Below the pieces are notes generated by a model. The model was not told the DNA's origin and ran no database searches. It saw only the letters and a list, made by a program, of their open reading frames with translations. From Anas platyrhynchos (Eukaryota > Chordata > Aves > Anseriformes > Anatidae): DNA of 64,000 nt. The stretch is taken from positions 4,625,501 to 4,689,500 of the forward strand of contig NC_092616.1 in NCBI RefSeq assembly GCF_047663525.1. Direction: 5' to 3'. Both the position numbers and the translations under genes were made by a program. Shown in pieces: positions 1 through 10,943 of the stretch. The stretch's first letter is position 1, and the number at the start of each line of letters is the position of its first letter.

Positions 1-378
1 ATCCTCAGAGGTCTGCAGCCCCTCCATGCCATCCCTGTGGGTCTGCAGGCAGCTCCTGCAGCCCGTGGGGCAGGGCAGCCTGCCCCAAGCTGCTGCAGCC
101 AGAAAGGGGTTCGCTGGTCCCGTTATGTCTCTGCTCTGCTGAGAGTGGGATCCAGAAAAAGAATTTGCTGTAGGTTCATTTATTTTGTTTAAATACACAG
201 AGAGGCTGGCTCCTTGTTTATGCAGAGCCTCAGGGTCACACAAGATATGTTGGTATTTAAGTGCAAGGGGATGAAGAATGGCATTTCTTTGTGGAAAACA
301 GTATCACAAGGGCAAAATGGAAAAAAAAAAAAAAAGTCTTCCAGAAGTAAAACCAGGCTTAGCCTGTCATGGCATAAA
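1..378. other. Intergenic, 3' side of the first OR14 gene
   Basis: I recognise no gene here. The first 110 bases are rich in CTGCAG-like words and could be worn LTR or gene-flank sequence, but I cannot place them. An A-run lies near 319-334. The stretch is the expected 3' flank of the receptor gene that ends at 386 on the minus strand. Confidence 0.4.
179..184 (-). terminator. Candidate poly(A) signal AATAAA for the first OR14 gene
   Basis: The minus strand reads AATAAA here, about 200 bases beyond the stop codon of the receptor gene at 386-1381. The second OR14 gene has the same hexamer at nearly the same distance. A hexamer alone is weak evidence, and no downstream GT-rich element was established. 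Confidence 0.35.
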
Positions 379-385
379 CCACAAT

Positions 386-1381
386 TCATGTGTAGAAGAA
401 GCAAAAGAAGCAGTCTATAGCTGCTGAAGGGTCCAAATAATTTCCTGAGCAAATCCTGATAAACATCCATGACATCACTTTCCTAATGGCATTCTTGAGC
501 TCCTGGTTTCTCATGCTGTAGATGAGGGGGTTCACTGCTGGGGGCATCACTGCATATAGAACAGCCATTATCATGTCCAGGGATGAAGAGGAGATAGTGG
601 GAGGCTTCAGGTAGGCAGATACACCAGTGCTAACTAGCAGGGAGACCACAACCAGGTGAGGGAGGCACGTGGAAAAGGCTTTGTGGCGTCCCTGCTCAGA
701 GGGGATCCTCAGCACAGCCCTGAAGATCTGCACATAGGACAGCACAATGAATACAAAACACCCCAAAACCAGAATGCCACTGAATGCGAGAAGTCCAACT
801 TCCCTCAGGTAGGAGTCTGAGCAGGAGATTTTTAGGATCTGTGTGATTTCACAGAAGAACTGGTCCACAGCATTGCCTTGGCAGAGGGGCAGGGAAAATG
901 TATTGGTAGCGTGCAGTAGAGCATAGAGAAATCCACTGCCCCAGGCAGCTGCTGCCATCTGGGCACAAGCTCTGCTGCCCAGGAGGGTCCCATAGTGCAG
1001 AGGCTTGCAGATGGCAACGTAGCGGTCATAGGCCATGACAGTGAGAAGAAACAAATCTGCCGACATGAGAAAAGGAAAAAGAAAGACCTGTGCAGCACAT
1101 CCTTCATAGGAAATGGTCCTGGTATCATGAAGAGAATTGGCCATGGCTTTGGGGACAGTGGTAGAGATGCAGCCCATGTCGAGGAGGGCGAGGTTGAGGA
1201 GGAAGAAGTACATGGGGGTGTGCAGGCGGTGGTCGCAGGCTACGGCGGTGAGGATGAGGCCGTTGCCCAGAAGGGCAGCCAGGTAGATGCCCAGGAAGAG
1301 CGCGAAGTGCAGGAGCTGCAGCTCCCATGTGTCTGCAAATGGCAGGAGGAGGAACTCAGTGATGAAGCTGCTGTTGGACAT
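386..1381 (-). CDS. Olfactory receptor, OR14 (avian gamma-c) type
   Basis: Odorant-sensing class A G-protein-coupled receptor expected in the ciliary membrane of olfactory neurons, coupling to Golf. The 331-residue frame is intact and intronless. It starts MSNSSFITEF with a glycosylation sequon at Asn3, has Gly39-Asn40 in TM1, PMYFF at 56-60, the conserved Cys95, MAYDRYVAIC at 116-125 at the end of TM3, extracellular-loop cysteines 167/177/187, Ser215-Tyr216 in TM5, KAFSTCLPHL at 234-243 in TM6 and NPLIYSMRN at 284-292 in TM7. The other two OR14 genes here have 319 residues; this one reads about 12 residues further and ends in an unusual Cys/Phe-rich tail, suggesting loss of the ancestral stop. 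The first Met gives the standard N-terminus, and a possible acceptor AG lies at about 1405. Which ligand it binds cannot be read from sequence. Confidence 0.95.
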   Translation of the reverse strand: MSNSSFITEFLLLPFADTWELQLLHFALFLGIYLAALLGNGLILTAVACDHRLHTPMYFFLLNLALLDMGCISTTVPKAMANSLHDTRTISYEGCAAQVFLFPFLMSADLFLLTVMAYDRYVAICKPLHYGTLLGSRACAQMAAAAWGSGFLYALLHATNTFSLPLCQGNAVDQFFCEITQILKISCSDSYLREVGLLAFSGILVLGCFVFIVLSYVQIFRAVLRIPSEQGRHKAFSTCLPHLVVVSLLVSTGVSAYLKPPTISSSSLDMIMAVLYAVMPPAVNPLIYSMRNQELKNAIRKVMSWMFIRICSGNYLDPSAAIDCFFCFFYT

Positions 1382-4142
1382 CTGATCCTCCTGGACAACG
1401 GGGACTACCCAAGGAAGAAAAGACCACGATAATTAAGAGAGACATCTCTGAGAAAAACCTACTCCACTTCTCACTGAAAAACCCACACAGTGACTTTCCC
1501 ATTTCTGAGACTTTCCTGCTGCTCTGTTGCTTGAGCTTTGGATGTTGCTGGAGGAAGGTGTCACTGGGAGCAGGGGACACTGCTGTGGACTGTGGAGGAG
1601 TCACGCCTGCTTACAAGTCTAAACATAAAGAAATCAGGAGTGACCTCTAATTAAATCTACCTCTGATGTATGTAGAATTCCCAGCATTACCATTCTCAAC
1701 ACTCTTGACTGCCAAACAGCATTTATGTTTTAATTTGTTTCAGCTGCATCTGTGACACTCTTCTGAGTTTTTTGAGGGTAGAAAACCCTGGCATTTTTCC
1801 TACATTCCAGGTGAGATTTTGTGAATGTTCTATGAGGATTTTGTGAAGTGCAGTGAGGATAACCAGTCTGTCCATCTACCCTGGTCTCAGCCAGATTCCT
1901 CTAGGGCTCAGTCGAGTTACCCACATTGAGCTGCTCAATGATTGTGGCCTCCAGAATGTCTGGGAAAATGATTCAGCTTTTTCCTTCCCTCCAGACTGCA
2001 TTGCCCCAAGCCCCAGAGTTTAGAAGGGGGTTTGGGCACTTCTCCTCTAAGGGCAGATCTGCGTGGTGGGACCAAGAGGGTCAGAGCTTGAGCTGCAGCT
2101 GAATGCCAGATCTGCAGGGAGCCATAAAACGACACTAGGTGTAGGAGCAGAGAGAAACAGCACAAGGCTTCTGCCAGGGGAGGCAAGGCCAGGGAGGGAC
2201 TGACAAGAACTCAGGAGACTCTGCTCTGCTGGAGGTTCTGCTGCTGAGGTTATGAGTCACGTCCTCAATCCTGTGAGCTAGGGGACAGACAGACAGGTAG
2301 CAGAGTACTCTGCTAACACTGTCCTACCATTCCCTGCCCATGGCTCTGCTGCCTGCAGCTGTCCCTGCCTGCAGCTGGGTCTCTGTCCCCACGCCTCCTG
2401 CCTGCAGCTCACAGCCCCCATCCCACCCTCTGGGTGCTCAGCTCTGCCCTGCAGACACCTCCTGGCAGCAGGGCTCTGCCCAGGGGCAGCTCGCTGGGGA
2501 CACGTCCTAGAGCCCAGGGCACACAGACCCTGCTGACACTGCATGTGAGGTGGTGGAGGTTTCTAGGGGCTGAGGGGAAAGAAAATATCCTTGTAACCTC
2601 TCAGCCATCATGGAGTCTCAGGCACTTCTTGGAACTAACAGCATATATTTCTATTACATCTGAGGCAAGTAGAGAAGATTGAAAGTTCAGGAGGCTCAGG
2701 AAAGCTGTGACTGAAGCTGAAATCCTCTACCTTTTCCCAGCTCTTGCAAAGCCCCCTTGGATACACCCTGGTTGTGCTGTGGAGTTGTGAGCAGGCTGCC
2801 CCAGGCAGCAGCCTCCCGCCAGCAGCAGGACCCTGCCCTGCCGGGGGGGCTCCTTCCACCCGCAGCTTCTCCCCGCAGCATCCTGGGCAGCTCCCCGGGC
2901 AGGCTGAGTGCTGAGCCTGGCAGGCGGCAGAGGCCCTGCCCGGGCACACAGCCCCTGGGGCACAGCAGGGACCCTGCTCTGCACCAGCCCTTGACACCCC
3001 TGCCTGCACCCCTGGCTTCACAGCTTGCAGCTGGCCCACAAGAAGGGAGCCCTTGGGGCCTGGACAATGACCCTATGGCAGGGAACCTCTGTGCTGGAGC
3101 ATGTCCTTCTCTCCAAGAAATAAACACTCTCTGTCTACAGCCTCATCTGCTCTGGAATAATCCAGGTCTAGGGCACATCCAGGATACTCCAGTGCATTGC
3201 AATACACTCAGACTTACCGTGTTAAGGGTTGCAAGCATTGCTTTTCCAGTATACTCTCAGCTTTCTAACACTCCATGCAGTCTTTAACAACTCTCCCTTC
3301 TCTGTCCTCCCAGTGCCAGCTGCAGGCAGCGCCCCCAGCCCTGCTGCGCTGTGCAGAGGAGCTGCTCCTGGGCAGAGCTGTCTCTCTGCAGTGCTGCTCG
3401 CTTGCCACGAGCTCCCCTTAGGCCCAGGAGCCCGGCCCAGCTCAGCAGCAGAGGCCCAGCCCAAGGCCTCCCTTGCTCTGCCCCCCACCAGGCTCCCTGC
3501 ACATGGCCCTGGGGCTGCAGGGGAACCTGCTGGGAAACAGCCTGAAGGCATCCCTGGGGCTCCCTCCCTCCCCTGGGCACACACACTTCTTCACACCAGG
3601 CTCATTTTTCCTAACAGAAATCCAATTATTCACATCTTCTTGTCCCAGTGTAAGTTTGGACATCGAGTCATGGTCAGGGTCTGACCTTCATCCGCACTTG
3701 AGGAAGGAATTCAGCAGAGTCAGTTGAGGTATCTCATGCTGGCTGTAATTCTTGGGGTTGGAAGGCGTCTCAGCTCCCTCCCCTGTCTGGCACAGACCCA
3801 TAGGAGCTGGGATTCCTCTAACCCCCTGTTCAGGTGTCCCCAACATAGGCACCTTAATGTGAATTACTAAGCTACAATAGCTCCTCAGTGGAGATGGAGG
3901 ACAGGCAGGAGGTGTTCAGATGGAAATACCTGCTGAAATTTGTGCTTGATCCTCTGTGAGTCAGGTGGAGGCATTCCCTTGGGTAACTAAAGGCAGCAGA
4001 TGCCAACATGTAGGACAACTGAACCTGTCCCTACTCCTTATCTGCAGGGCAGCCTGCAGAGGCTGCCAGCAGAGCAAAAGGTGTCTTGTCACAGGGAGAG
4101 CTAAACCTATTCTGTTCTCTTTTAAATGTTCCGTTATCTTTT
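1382..4142 (-). repeat. 5' flank of the first OR14 gene, segmental duplication copy 1
   Basis: This non-coding flank matches by eye the flanks of the two other OR14 genes (19490-22050 and 28207-30830). Two GC-rich islands stand out: 2789-3000 and 3311-3547. Both are nearly the same in all three copies. A third block at about 2335-2530 is shared only with copy 3 (about 28930-29130). Homology to copy 3 continues to about 4140, where a CR1 insertion begins, and is not seen again beyond it. I recognise no protein domain. Short open frames in the islands are discussed under findings. Confidence 0.7.
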
Positions 4143-5470
4143 ATCATAAAATCATAGAATATCCGAAGTTGGAAGGGACCCATAAGGATCATCAAGTCCT
4201 CCTGGCACAACACAGGTCTTCCCAAAAGTTTAGACCATGTGACTAAATGCACAGTGTAATTGCTTTTTAAATTCAAACAGGCTTGTTTCAGTGACTACTT
4301 CACTGGGGAGCCTGTTCCAGTGTGCAATCACCCTCTCTGTGAAGAACCTCTTCCTGATGTCCAGCCTAAACTTCCCCTGCCTCAGCTTAACATCATTCCC
4401 ACAGGTCCTATCACTGTTGCTTACAGAGAATAGGTCACCTGCCTCTCCACTCCCCCTTGCGAGGAAGTTGTAGACCGCAATGAGGTCTCCCCTCAGCCTC
4501 CTCTTTTCCAGGCTGAACAGGCCCAGTGCCCTCAGATGCTCCTCATATGTCTTCCTCTCTAGGCCCTTCACCATCTTCTTCACCCTCCTCTGGACACTCT
4601 CCAACAGTTTAATGTCCTTGTTGTACTGTGGTGCCCAGAACTGCACACAGTACTCAAGGGGGGGATGGACCGGTGCAGAGTAGAGCAGGACAATCACCTC
4701 CCTCGACTGACTAGCAATGCCATGCTTGATGCATCCCAGGGTATGGTTGGCCTTCCTGGCTGCCAGGGCACACTGCTGGCTCATAATCAATTTGATGTGA
4801 ACCACAAACCCCAGATCCCTCTCTGTGGGTTGCTCTCCAGTGTCTCATCGCCCAGTCTGTACATACAGTCAGGGTTGCCCTGTCCCAGGTGCAGGACCCG
4901 GCACTTTCCTTTATTAAAATTCATGTGGTTGGTGATCGCCCAGCTCTCCAATCTGTCCAGATCTCTCTGCAAGGCCTTTCGACCCTCATCTGAGTCCACA
5001 ACTCCTCCAAGTTTGGTGTCATTGGCAAATTTGCTCAACACACGTTCTAGTCCTACATCCAACTCATTTATAAAGACATTGAAGAGGACTGGCCCTAAAA
5101 TGGACCATTGGGAGACGCCACTAGTGACCATCCACCAGCCATATGTGGCCCCATTAACCACAACCCTTTGAGCCTTGCCCGTCAGCCAATTGCTCACCCA
5201 TCGTATGATGTTTTTGTTAAGTTGTATGCTGGACATTTTGTCCAGTAGGATCCTATGGGATACCATGTCAAAAGCCTTGCTGAAGTCCAAAAAGATCAGA
5301 TCAGCTGGTTTCCCTTGGTCAACTAGATGGGTGATCTTATCATAAAAGGAAATCAAATTTGTTAGGCAGGATCTACCCCTCATGAACCTATGTTGGCTGG
5401 GACCAATGACTGCATTGTCCCCCAGGTGCACCTCAATAACTTCAAGAATCTTCTTCTCCATAAGAAGATT
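4143..5470 (-). mobile_element. CR1 LINE fragment, 5'-truncated, 3' end intact
   Basis: Minus-strand translation from about 5461 to 4230 gives the second half of a CR1 reverse transcriptase. It includes the motif-A segment [12 protein letters not shown], the active-site segment [10 protein letters not shown] and the CR1 C-terminal section with [16 protein letters not shown] and HWNRLPSEVV. The active site reads FAND, not the usual FADD, so it is inactive by that change alone. The frame breaks near 4790-4805. The 3' end has the typical CR1 tail, reading ATTCTATGATTTTATGAT on the minus strand near 4144-4165. The 5' end stops inside the transcriptase and abuts the start of a second CR1 in head-to-head orientation. 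Confidence 0.93.
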
Positions 5471-5811
5471 ACAGTCTGCCCCATTTGCCGAGGTGATCGG
5501 CTCGGGGCAGATGCGTTCTGCAGCGGAGCGGGGGATCGGGCCAGGCAGGGCTAATTTTCTGGCATCGAGCCTACTTCAGGGAGCCGCCAGGACCCGGCAG
5601 CCCTCGTGAGGGAGGCTGATGAGGCAAAGGCGGAGCAAGCAGCGCCCCCTCCCCAGCCGTTCAAAAGCAGCCCCTAGGGAGCGCGAGCAACCAGGAGAGT
5701 GGCGACCAGGGTGGGCAAACAGGGCGTGGCGCGTCAGAAGGGAGTGGCGCGGCAGTTAGCGCGGCAGTTCGCGCAGGCAGGGCGCGCAGGAAGGACAGAG
5801 CGCTTCCCAAC

Positions 5812-6183
5812 CTGGTACGCCCCTCTGATTATTATCCTCTTTTGATAGTCCAGGCGGGCAGTGGCAACATTGAAGAGAGAAGCCTGAAGGCAATCAAAAG
5901 AGACTTTAGGGGGCTGGGATGGTTAGTGGATGGAGCGGGAGTGCAGGTGGTGTTTTCATCCATCCCTACGGTGGCAGGGAGGGGTACAGAGAGGACGCGG
6001 AAAGCCCACCTGTTAAACACGTGGCTCCGGGGCTGGTGCCAACACAGAAATCTTGGGTTTTTTGACCATGGGGCACTTTACTCGGCACCCGGCCTGATGG
6101 CCGCAGACGGGTCCCTATCTTTTAGGGGAAAAAGGATCCTGGCCCAGGAGCTGGCAGGGCTCATTGAGAGGGCTTTAAACTAG
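5812..6183 (+). pseudogene. CR1 ORF1 remnant, C-terminal esterase-like part
   Basis: The frame contains SDYYPLLIVQ, DFRGLGWLVDG, VVFSSIPTVAGRG, LNTWLRGWC, GFFDHG and the final [12 protein letters not shown] know this as the end of the SGNH-hydrolase (esterase-like) domain of CR1 ORF1. The N-terminal part of ORF1, including any zinc-finger region, is not seen, and no proper ATG opens the frame: upstream codons simply run open into GC-rich 5'-UTR-like sequence. The stop lies 41 bases before the ORF2 start, the usual close ORF1/ORF2 order. The remnant is assigned from remembered family sequence, not from an alignment. Confidence 0.75.
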
Positions 6184-6224
6184 GTAAGAAGGGGGATGGA
6201 GCTGAAGCAAGGATTGTTGGGGCT

Positions 6225-9036
6225 GTGCCAGGGGGAACAATGGCAAGGCTGGGAGAGAAGACAACAGCCCAGCTGAAGTGCATCTACACCAATGCATGCA
6301 GCATGTGTAACAAACAGGAGGAGCTGGAAGCCATCGTGCAGCGGGCAGGCTATGACTTGGTTGCCATCACGGAGACGTGGTGGGACCACTCTCATGATTG
6401 GAGTGCTGCAATGCCTGGCTATAAGCTCTTCAGAAGGGACAGGCAGCACAGAAGGGATGGCAGTGTGGCTCTCTATATTAGAGAGTCTTTCGATGTTGTA
6501 GAACTCGAGGCTGGGAATGACAAGGACAAGTCCCTTTGGGTTAGGATCGGCAGGGACAACAAGGCTAGTGTCCTGGTCGGGGTCTGCTATAGACCGCTGA
6601 ACCAGGATGAGGAGACGGATGAGGAGTTCTACAGGAAGCTGACAGAAGTTGCGAAATCTTCAGCGCTTGTACTCGTGGGGGACTTCAACTTCCCTGACAT
6701 ATCCTGGAAGCACAACACAGCCCAGAGAAAGCAGTCTAGGAGGTTTCTGGAGAGAGTGGAAGATAGCTTTCTGACGCAGCTGATTAGTGAACCTACCAGG
6801 GGTGGCGCCCCACTAGACCTTCTCTTCACAAACAGAGAAGGACTGGTGGAGGATGTGATTGTCAGGAGCTATCTTGGGCAGAGTGACCACGAAATGGTGG
6901 AGTTCACTATTCTTGGCGAGGCCAGGAAGGGGACCAGTAATAACACTGTATTGGACTTTCGGAGGGCTGACTTTGGGATGCTCAGGACACTAGTTGGTGG
7001 AGTCCCTTGGGAGGCGGTTCTGAAGGGCAGAGGGGTCCAGGAAGGCTGGGCGCTCTTCAAGAGGCAAATCCTAATGGCGCAGGAGCGGTCTGTCCCCACG
7101 TGCCCTAAGATGAGCTGGCTGGGAAGAAGACCAGCCTGGCTCAACAGAGAACTGTGGCTTGAGCTTAGGAGAAAAAAGAGCGTTTATAATCTTTGGAAAA
7201 GTGGGCAGGCCACTAGGGAGGACTATAAGGATGTAGCGAGGCTGTGCAGGGTCAAAATTAGGAAGGCCAAAGTTCATCTGGAGCTCAATCTGGCTACTGC
7301 CGTTAAAGATAACAAAAAACGTTTTTATAAATATATCAACACAAAAAGGAGGACTAAGGAGAATCTCCATCCTTTACTGGATGTGGGGGTAAACTTAGTT
7401 ACAAGAGATGAGGAAAAGGCGGAGTTGCTCAATGCCTTCTTCGCCTCAGTCTTTAGCGGCAATACTGGTTGTTCTCTGGATACCCACTACCCTGAGCTGC
7501 TGGAAGAGGATAGGGAGCAGGATGTGGCCCTCACCATCCACGAAGAACTGGTTGGTGACCTGCTACGGCACTTGGATGTGCACAAATCGATGGGGCCGGA
7601 TGGAATCCACCCAAGGGTACTGAGAGAACTGGCAGAGGAGCTGGCCAAGCCCCTATCCATCATTTATCAGCAGTCCTGGCTATCGGGGGAGGTCCCAGCT
7701 GACTGGCGGCTAACAAATGTGACGCCCATCTACAAGGGCCGGAGGACTGACCCGGGGAACTACAGGCCTGTCAGTTTGACCTCAGTACCAGGGAAGCTCA
7801 TGGAGCAGATCCTCTTGAGAGTCATCATGCAGCACTTGAAGGGCAAGCAGGCGATCAGGCCCAGTCAGCACAGGTTTATGGAAAGCAGATCCTACTTGAC
7901 GAACCTGATCTCCTTCTATGACAAAGTGACGCACCTGGTGGATGAGGGAAAAGCTGTGGATGTGGTCTACCTTGACTTCAGCAAGGATTTTGACGCCGTC
8001 TCCCACAGCATTCTCCTCAAGAAACTGGCTGCTCTTGACTTGGACTGGCGCATGTTTCGTTGGGTTAGGAACTGGCTGGATAGCTGGGCCCAAAGAGTCG
8101 TGGTAAATGGAGTCAAGTCCAGTTGGAGGCCAGTCACTAGTGGCGTCCCCCAGGGCTTGGTGCTGGGACCGGTCCTCTTTAATATCTACATCAATGATCT
8201 GGACGAGGGCATTGAGTACACCCTCAGTAAGTTTGCAGATGATACCAAGTTAGGTGCGTGTGTCGATCTGCTTGAGGGTAGGAAAGCTCTGCAGGAGGAT
8301 CTGGATAGGCTGCACCGATGGGCTGAGGTCAACTGCATGAAGTTCAACAAGGCCAAGTGATGGGTCCTGCACCTGGGACGCAATAACCCCAAGCAGAGCT
8401 AGAGGCTGGGAGATGAGTGGTTGGAGAGCTGCCAGGCAGAGAAGGACCTGGGAGTGATGGTGGACAGTCGGCTGAATATGAGGCAGCAGTGTGCTCAGGT
8501 GGCCAAGAAGGCCAATGGCATCCTGGCTTGTATCAGAAACAGTGTGACCAGCAGGGCTAGGGAGGTGATCGTCCCCCTGTACTCAGCTCTGGTGAGGCCG
8601 CACCTCGAGTACTGTGTTCAGTTTTGGGCCCCTCGCTACAAGAAGGACACGGAGGTGCTTGAGCGGGTCCAGAGAAGGTCGACGAAGCTGGTGAGGGCCC
8701 TGGAGAACAAGTCCTACGAGGAGCGGCTGAGGGAGCTGGGCTTGTTCAGCCTGGAGAAAAGGAGGCTCAGGGGCGACCTTATTGCTCTCTACAGATACCT
8801 TAAAGGAGGCTGTAGTGAGGTGGGGGTTGGCCTGTTCTCCCACGTGCCTGGTGACAGGACGAGGGGGAATGGGCTTAAGTTGCGCCAGGGGAGTTTTAGG
8901 TTAGATGTTAGGAAGAACTTTCTTTACTGAAAGGGTTGTTAGGCACTGGAACAGGCTGCCCAGGGAGGTGGTGGAGTCTCCATCCCTGGAAGTCTTTAAA
9001 GGACGTTTAGATGTAGAGCTTAGGGATATGGTTTAG
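6225..9036 (+). pseudogene. CR1 ORF2: endonuclease/reverse transcriptase, broken
   Basis: ORF2 nicks target DNA and reverse-transcribes the CR1 RNA. The first 711 codons are open. The apurinic-type endonuclease comes first, with ITETWWD (catalytic Glu50), GDFN at 152-155 and SDH at 220-222. The reverse transcriptase follows, with [37 protein letters not shown] and the active site FADD at 670-673. The frame is then broken by TGA at 8358-8360 and in-frame TAG at 8400-8402. It continues as the CR1 C-terminal section until an extra T near 8919-8921 shifts it; the final part ends at the TAG at 9034-9036. The extra T is evident against the inverted copy at 10446-10943. Two nonsense codons and a frameshift make it non-autonomous. 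Confidence 0.93.
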
Positions 9037-9101
9037 TGGGGACTGTTAGCGTTAGGTCAGAGGTTGGACTCGATGATCTTGAGGTCTCTTCCAACCTCGA
9101 A

Positions 9102-9134
9102 ATTCTGTGATTCTGTGATTCTGTGATTCTGTGA
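9102..9134 (+). repeat. CR1 3' tail, four copies of ATTCTGTG
   Basis: Four perfect tandem copies of ATTCTGTG end the CR1 in place of a poly(A) tail. This octamer tail is diagnostic of CR1 and fixes the element's 3' end and orientation. Confidence 0.95.
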
Positions 9135-9149
9135 AATTTTACCAGGCAC

Positions 9150-10114
9150 TGTCATGCTGGATAGGCAGATCACTCACCAATTGCAGTCATGGGCAAAGCA
9201 TACTTAATGCAGGGAGATTAAGATAATTTATTGAGTGTTACTAGCAGACTGGAACAGTGAGAAACTAAAAGCAAAAGACCATCCACCCTCTTCTTCCTCC
9301 TCCCCCTGAGCAACTCAGGGGAACAGGCAATGGGAGCTGTGGTCAGTCCATGACACTTCACCTCCGCTGCTCCTTCATGGTCACTCTCTGCCCATGCTCC
9401 AGTGTGGGGTCCCTCCCACGGGATGCCGTACTTCCCAAACTGATCCTGCATGGGCTTTTCACAGGCAGAAGCTCTTCAAGAACTGCTCCAATATGGTCCG
9501 TACCACAGCATCTATCTGTCAGGAGCAAACTGCTCCAGCACGGGTCCCCCATGGGTGGCAGCTGCCCCCTGACCCCCTGCTCCTGTGTGGGCTCCTCTCC
9601 AAAGGCTGCAGCTCTGGCCCAGGGCCTGCTCCTGCAGGGCCTCTCCATGGGCCGCAGACTCCTCCAGGCCACATCCACCTAGTCCACTGAGGGCTCCTCC
9701 ACGGGCTGCAGCATGGAGATCTGCTCCATGTAGGACCCATGGGCTGCAGGGGGACAGCCTGCTCCACCAGGGGCCTCTCCATAGTCTTCAGGGGAACTTC
9801 ACTTCTGGTGCCTGGATCCCCTCCTGACCTCCTTCTGCGCTGACTTGAGTGTGTGCAGGGCTGTTTCTTTCTACATTTTCTCACTCCGCTTGCCCAGCTG
9901 CTGTTTCAGAGCAGTATTTCTCCTTTCTTAAATACCCTCTTACAGAGTTGCAACTAGTATTGCCCATTCGCTCAGCTTTGGTCAGTGATGGGTCACTTTT
10001 GGAGCCATGTGGAACGGGCTCTTACCTGGCAGGGGGCAGCTTCTGCACCCTTCTAACAGAGGCCACCCCTGCAGCACCACTGCTACCAAACCATTGCCAC
10101 GTAAACCCAATCCA
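9150..10114 (-). mobile_element. Solo LTR (endogenous retrovirus), diverged relative of the satellite LTRs
   Basis: Read on the minus strand, it begins TGGATTGGGTTTACGTGG at 10114 and ends at the TGACA at 9150. It is related along its length to the LTR at 25815-26830 and to the three 1060-bp LTRs in the satellite. The minus strand has the TATTTAAG promoter motif near 9930 and an AATAAA about 9225. No internal retroviral sequence adjoins it. The five bases on each side (GGCAC, AGCAG) do not match, so no target duplication is seen. It starts 15 bases beyond the CR1 tail, so it may have landed at or near that end. Confidence 0.8.
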
Positions 10115-10445
10115 AGCAGCTGTACCCTAGAAGGCCTGCTGCTCCGGAGAAAAAAGGCTTGTCATCATACTGCGAGATGTGAAAGACCAAAGGTAGGACT
10201 TAAAAGTTACCCATCAGTGTCTGTTGGCAGCGGAGATGGAGAATGGTCACTGAAGTACTTCTCCAAGGCTGTCCCACATGTGGCAGAACAGAGGACGTCC
10301 TCCAGCAGAGGAAAGTGGAGATGTGTAGAAAGGCCAGGCTATCTTCATGAGCAGCAGCTGCCCAGGGTGGGCAGTGACTGGAGCCCCACAAAGTGAGAGA
10401 TAACCCAAAGGGTGTAATATCACATCAGGCAATTATTACCCTCCT
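10115..10445. other. Intergenic, nothing recognised
   Basis: There is no open frame of note and no recognised repeat between the LTR and the next CR1 fragment. Confidence 0.4.
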
Positions 10446-10943
10446 AAAATCACAGAATCACAGAATTTCTAGGTTGGAAGAGACCTCAAGATCATCGAGT
10501 CCAACCTCTGACCTAACGCTAACAGTCCCCACTAAACCATATCCCTAAGCTCTACATCTAAATGTCTTTTAAAGACTTCCAGGGATGGTGACTCCACCAC
10601 TTCCCTGGGCAGCCTGTTCCAATGTCTAACAACCCTTTCAGTAAAGAAGTTCTTCCTAACATCCAGCCTAAAACTCCCCTTGCACAACTTTAGCCCGTTC
10701 CCCCTCATCCTTTCACCAGGTACATGGGAGAACAGACCAACCCCCACCTCTCTACAGCCTCTTTTAAGGTATCTGTGGAGAGCAATAAGGTCGCCCCTGA
10801 GCCTCCTCTTCTCCAGGCTGAACAAGCCCAGCTCCCTCAGCTGCTCCTCGTAGGACTTTTTCTCCAGTCCCCTCACCAGCTTCATCGCCCTTCTCTGGAC
10901 CCGCTCAAGCACCTCGATGTCCTTCTTGCAGCGAGGGGCCCAT
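10446..10943 (-). mobile_element. CR1 LINE 3' fragment
   Basis: The minus strand encodes the CR1 C-terminal section without a break from about 10912 to 10532: [54 protein letters not shown]. It then runs through a short 3' UTR to ATTCTGTGATTCTGTGATTT at about 10446-10462. It is about 93-95% identical by eye to the end of the CR1 at 8630-9134 but inverted, so the two form a long inverted repeat about 1.3 kb apart. The subfamily is the same and the ages are probably similar. Confidence 0.93.

Larger units (their letters stand above)
5471..9135 (+). mobile_element. CR1 LINE, near full length, decayed
   Basis: The element begins with a GC-rich, 5'-UTR-like section (about 5471-5810), followed by the end of ORF1, then ORF2 (endonuclease plus reverse transcriptase), and ends in the CR1 octamer tail. 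At about 3.7 kb it is shorter than a complete CR1 (about 4.5 kb). The missing part appears to be most of ORF1. The lesions are few, so this is a fairly recent insertion compared with the other CR1 pieces in the window. The exact 5' boundary against the minus-strand CR1 is uncertain by some tens of bases. Confidence 0.93.

Noticed and set aside
995-1432. Antisense open frames across the OR14 genes
   Set aside because: They are shadows of the receptor coding sequence, with acidic low-complexity translation and no family likeness.
4143-9135. The head-to-head CR1 pair as one twin-primed insertion
   Set aside because: Both parts carry their own CR1 3' end, whereas twin priming gives a single 3' end with an inverted 5' part.
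9150-10114. Target-site duplication around this LTR
   Set aside because: The flanking five bases (GGCAC and AGCAG) do not match, so I report none.
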